From NCBI RefSeq assembly GCF_000013225.1, contig NC_007776.1, positions 949,277 through 1,013,276 on the forward strand: a stretch of DNA of 64,000 nucleotides. The letters run 5' to 3'. A model generated the notes under the pieces. That model worked only from the letters and a program-made list of their open reading frames with translations, searched no databases and had not been told where the DNA came from. Both the position numbers and the translations under genes were made by a program. This stretch comes from Synechococcus sp. JA-2-3B'a(2-13) (GTDB lineage: Bacteria; Cyanobacteriota; Cyanobacteriia; Thermostichales; Thermostichaceae). Positions 63,966-64,000 of the stretch are shown piece after piece; position 1 is the first letter of the stretch, and each line of letters starts with the position of its first letter.

Positions 63966-64000
63966 AGTCCCAGCTCCTCCTTGGCCTTCTGAGCGGCCAG
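63962..64000 (-). CDS. Possible 3' end of a minus-strand gene
   Basis: Reading the complement inward from the right edge gives LAAQKAKEELGL and a TAG at 63962-63964. The alternation of Lys, Glu and Ala looks like a helical protein C-terminus. Only 12 codons are visible, so no identity can be given. It would be convergent with the UbiH-like gene, overlapping its stop codon. Confidence 0.3.
   Translation of the reverse strand: MAAQKAKEELGL

Noticed and set aside
1-64000. CRISPR array or cas genes
   Set aside because: No regularly spaced direct repeats of the right size and no Cas protein were seen.

Overview
The window comes from a GC-rich cyanobacterial chromosome. The evidence is a phycocyanin operon (cpcB-cpcA-cpcD-cpcE-cpcF-cpcG), the photosystem II assembly factor Psb27, a Tic22-like protein, a tocopherol/plastoquinone-type MPBQ methyltransferase, and a cyanobacterial str operon that ends in rpsJ. 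The octamer GGGATCCC is scattered at very high density through genes and gaps. It seems to take the place of the usual cyanobacterial HIP1 octamer. From memory this fits the hot-spring Synechococcus group (Yellowstone JA-type strains), but the species assignment is inference.

Layout. 0-6.2 kb: end of comEC, two SPFH membrane proteins, an HD-GYP response regulator, and comF on the opposite strand. 6.3-11.3 kb: rpsL-rpsG-fusA-tuf-rpsJ, with a long-range hairpin between tuf and rpsJ. 11.3-19 kb: dapB, a MetF-like reductase, a lipoprotein with a GH26-like pattern, a DUF2993 protein, an FAD oxidoreductase, a MocA-like transferase and tatC. 19-23.6 kb: a polar amino acid ABC transporter, with permeases and binding protein on the minus strand and the ATPase diverging. 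23.6-27.2 kb: a methyltransferase, a LivK-like binding protein and trpA. 27.2-31.7 kb: the cpc operon, without cpcC. 31.8-39.9 kb: a UbiB-type kinase, a PP2C phosphatase, an HDAC-like deacetylase, a Ser/Thr kinase, and a class A penicillin-binding protein that carries an FHA domain. 40-43.8 kb: a degenerate zone with a frameshifted yccF, an MFS transporter, a decayed TnpB element with a recognisable right end, and an HNH protein. 43.9-64 kb: ordinary metabolic and photosynthetic genes (GH57, prolyl iminopeptidase, hyuB, a thioredoxin-like protein, an NnrU/Z-ISO-like protein, psb27, prmC, tic22, a double U32 protein, ilvH, glk, MPBQ methyltransferase and a UbiH-like hydroxylase).

The most system-like feature is the 33.9-39.9 kb cluster. 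A PP2C phosphatase and a membrane Ser/Thr kinase lie next to a bifunctional peptidoglycan synthase that has gained a phosphothreonine-recognition (FHA) domain. This suggests phospho-control of cell-wall synthesis. The second theme is mobile or repetitive DNA: a TnpB relic, two other sites resembling IS200/IS605 ends, and a short palindromic repeat family (core GCGGGACGGAGTCC) that has also settled inside coding sequences. No tRNA, rRNA or CRISPR array was seen.
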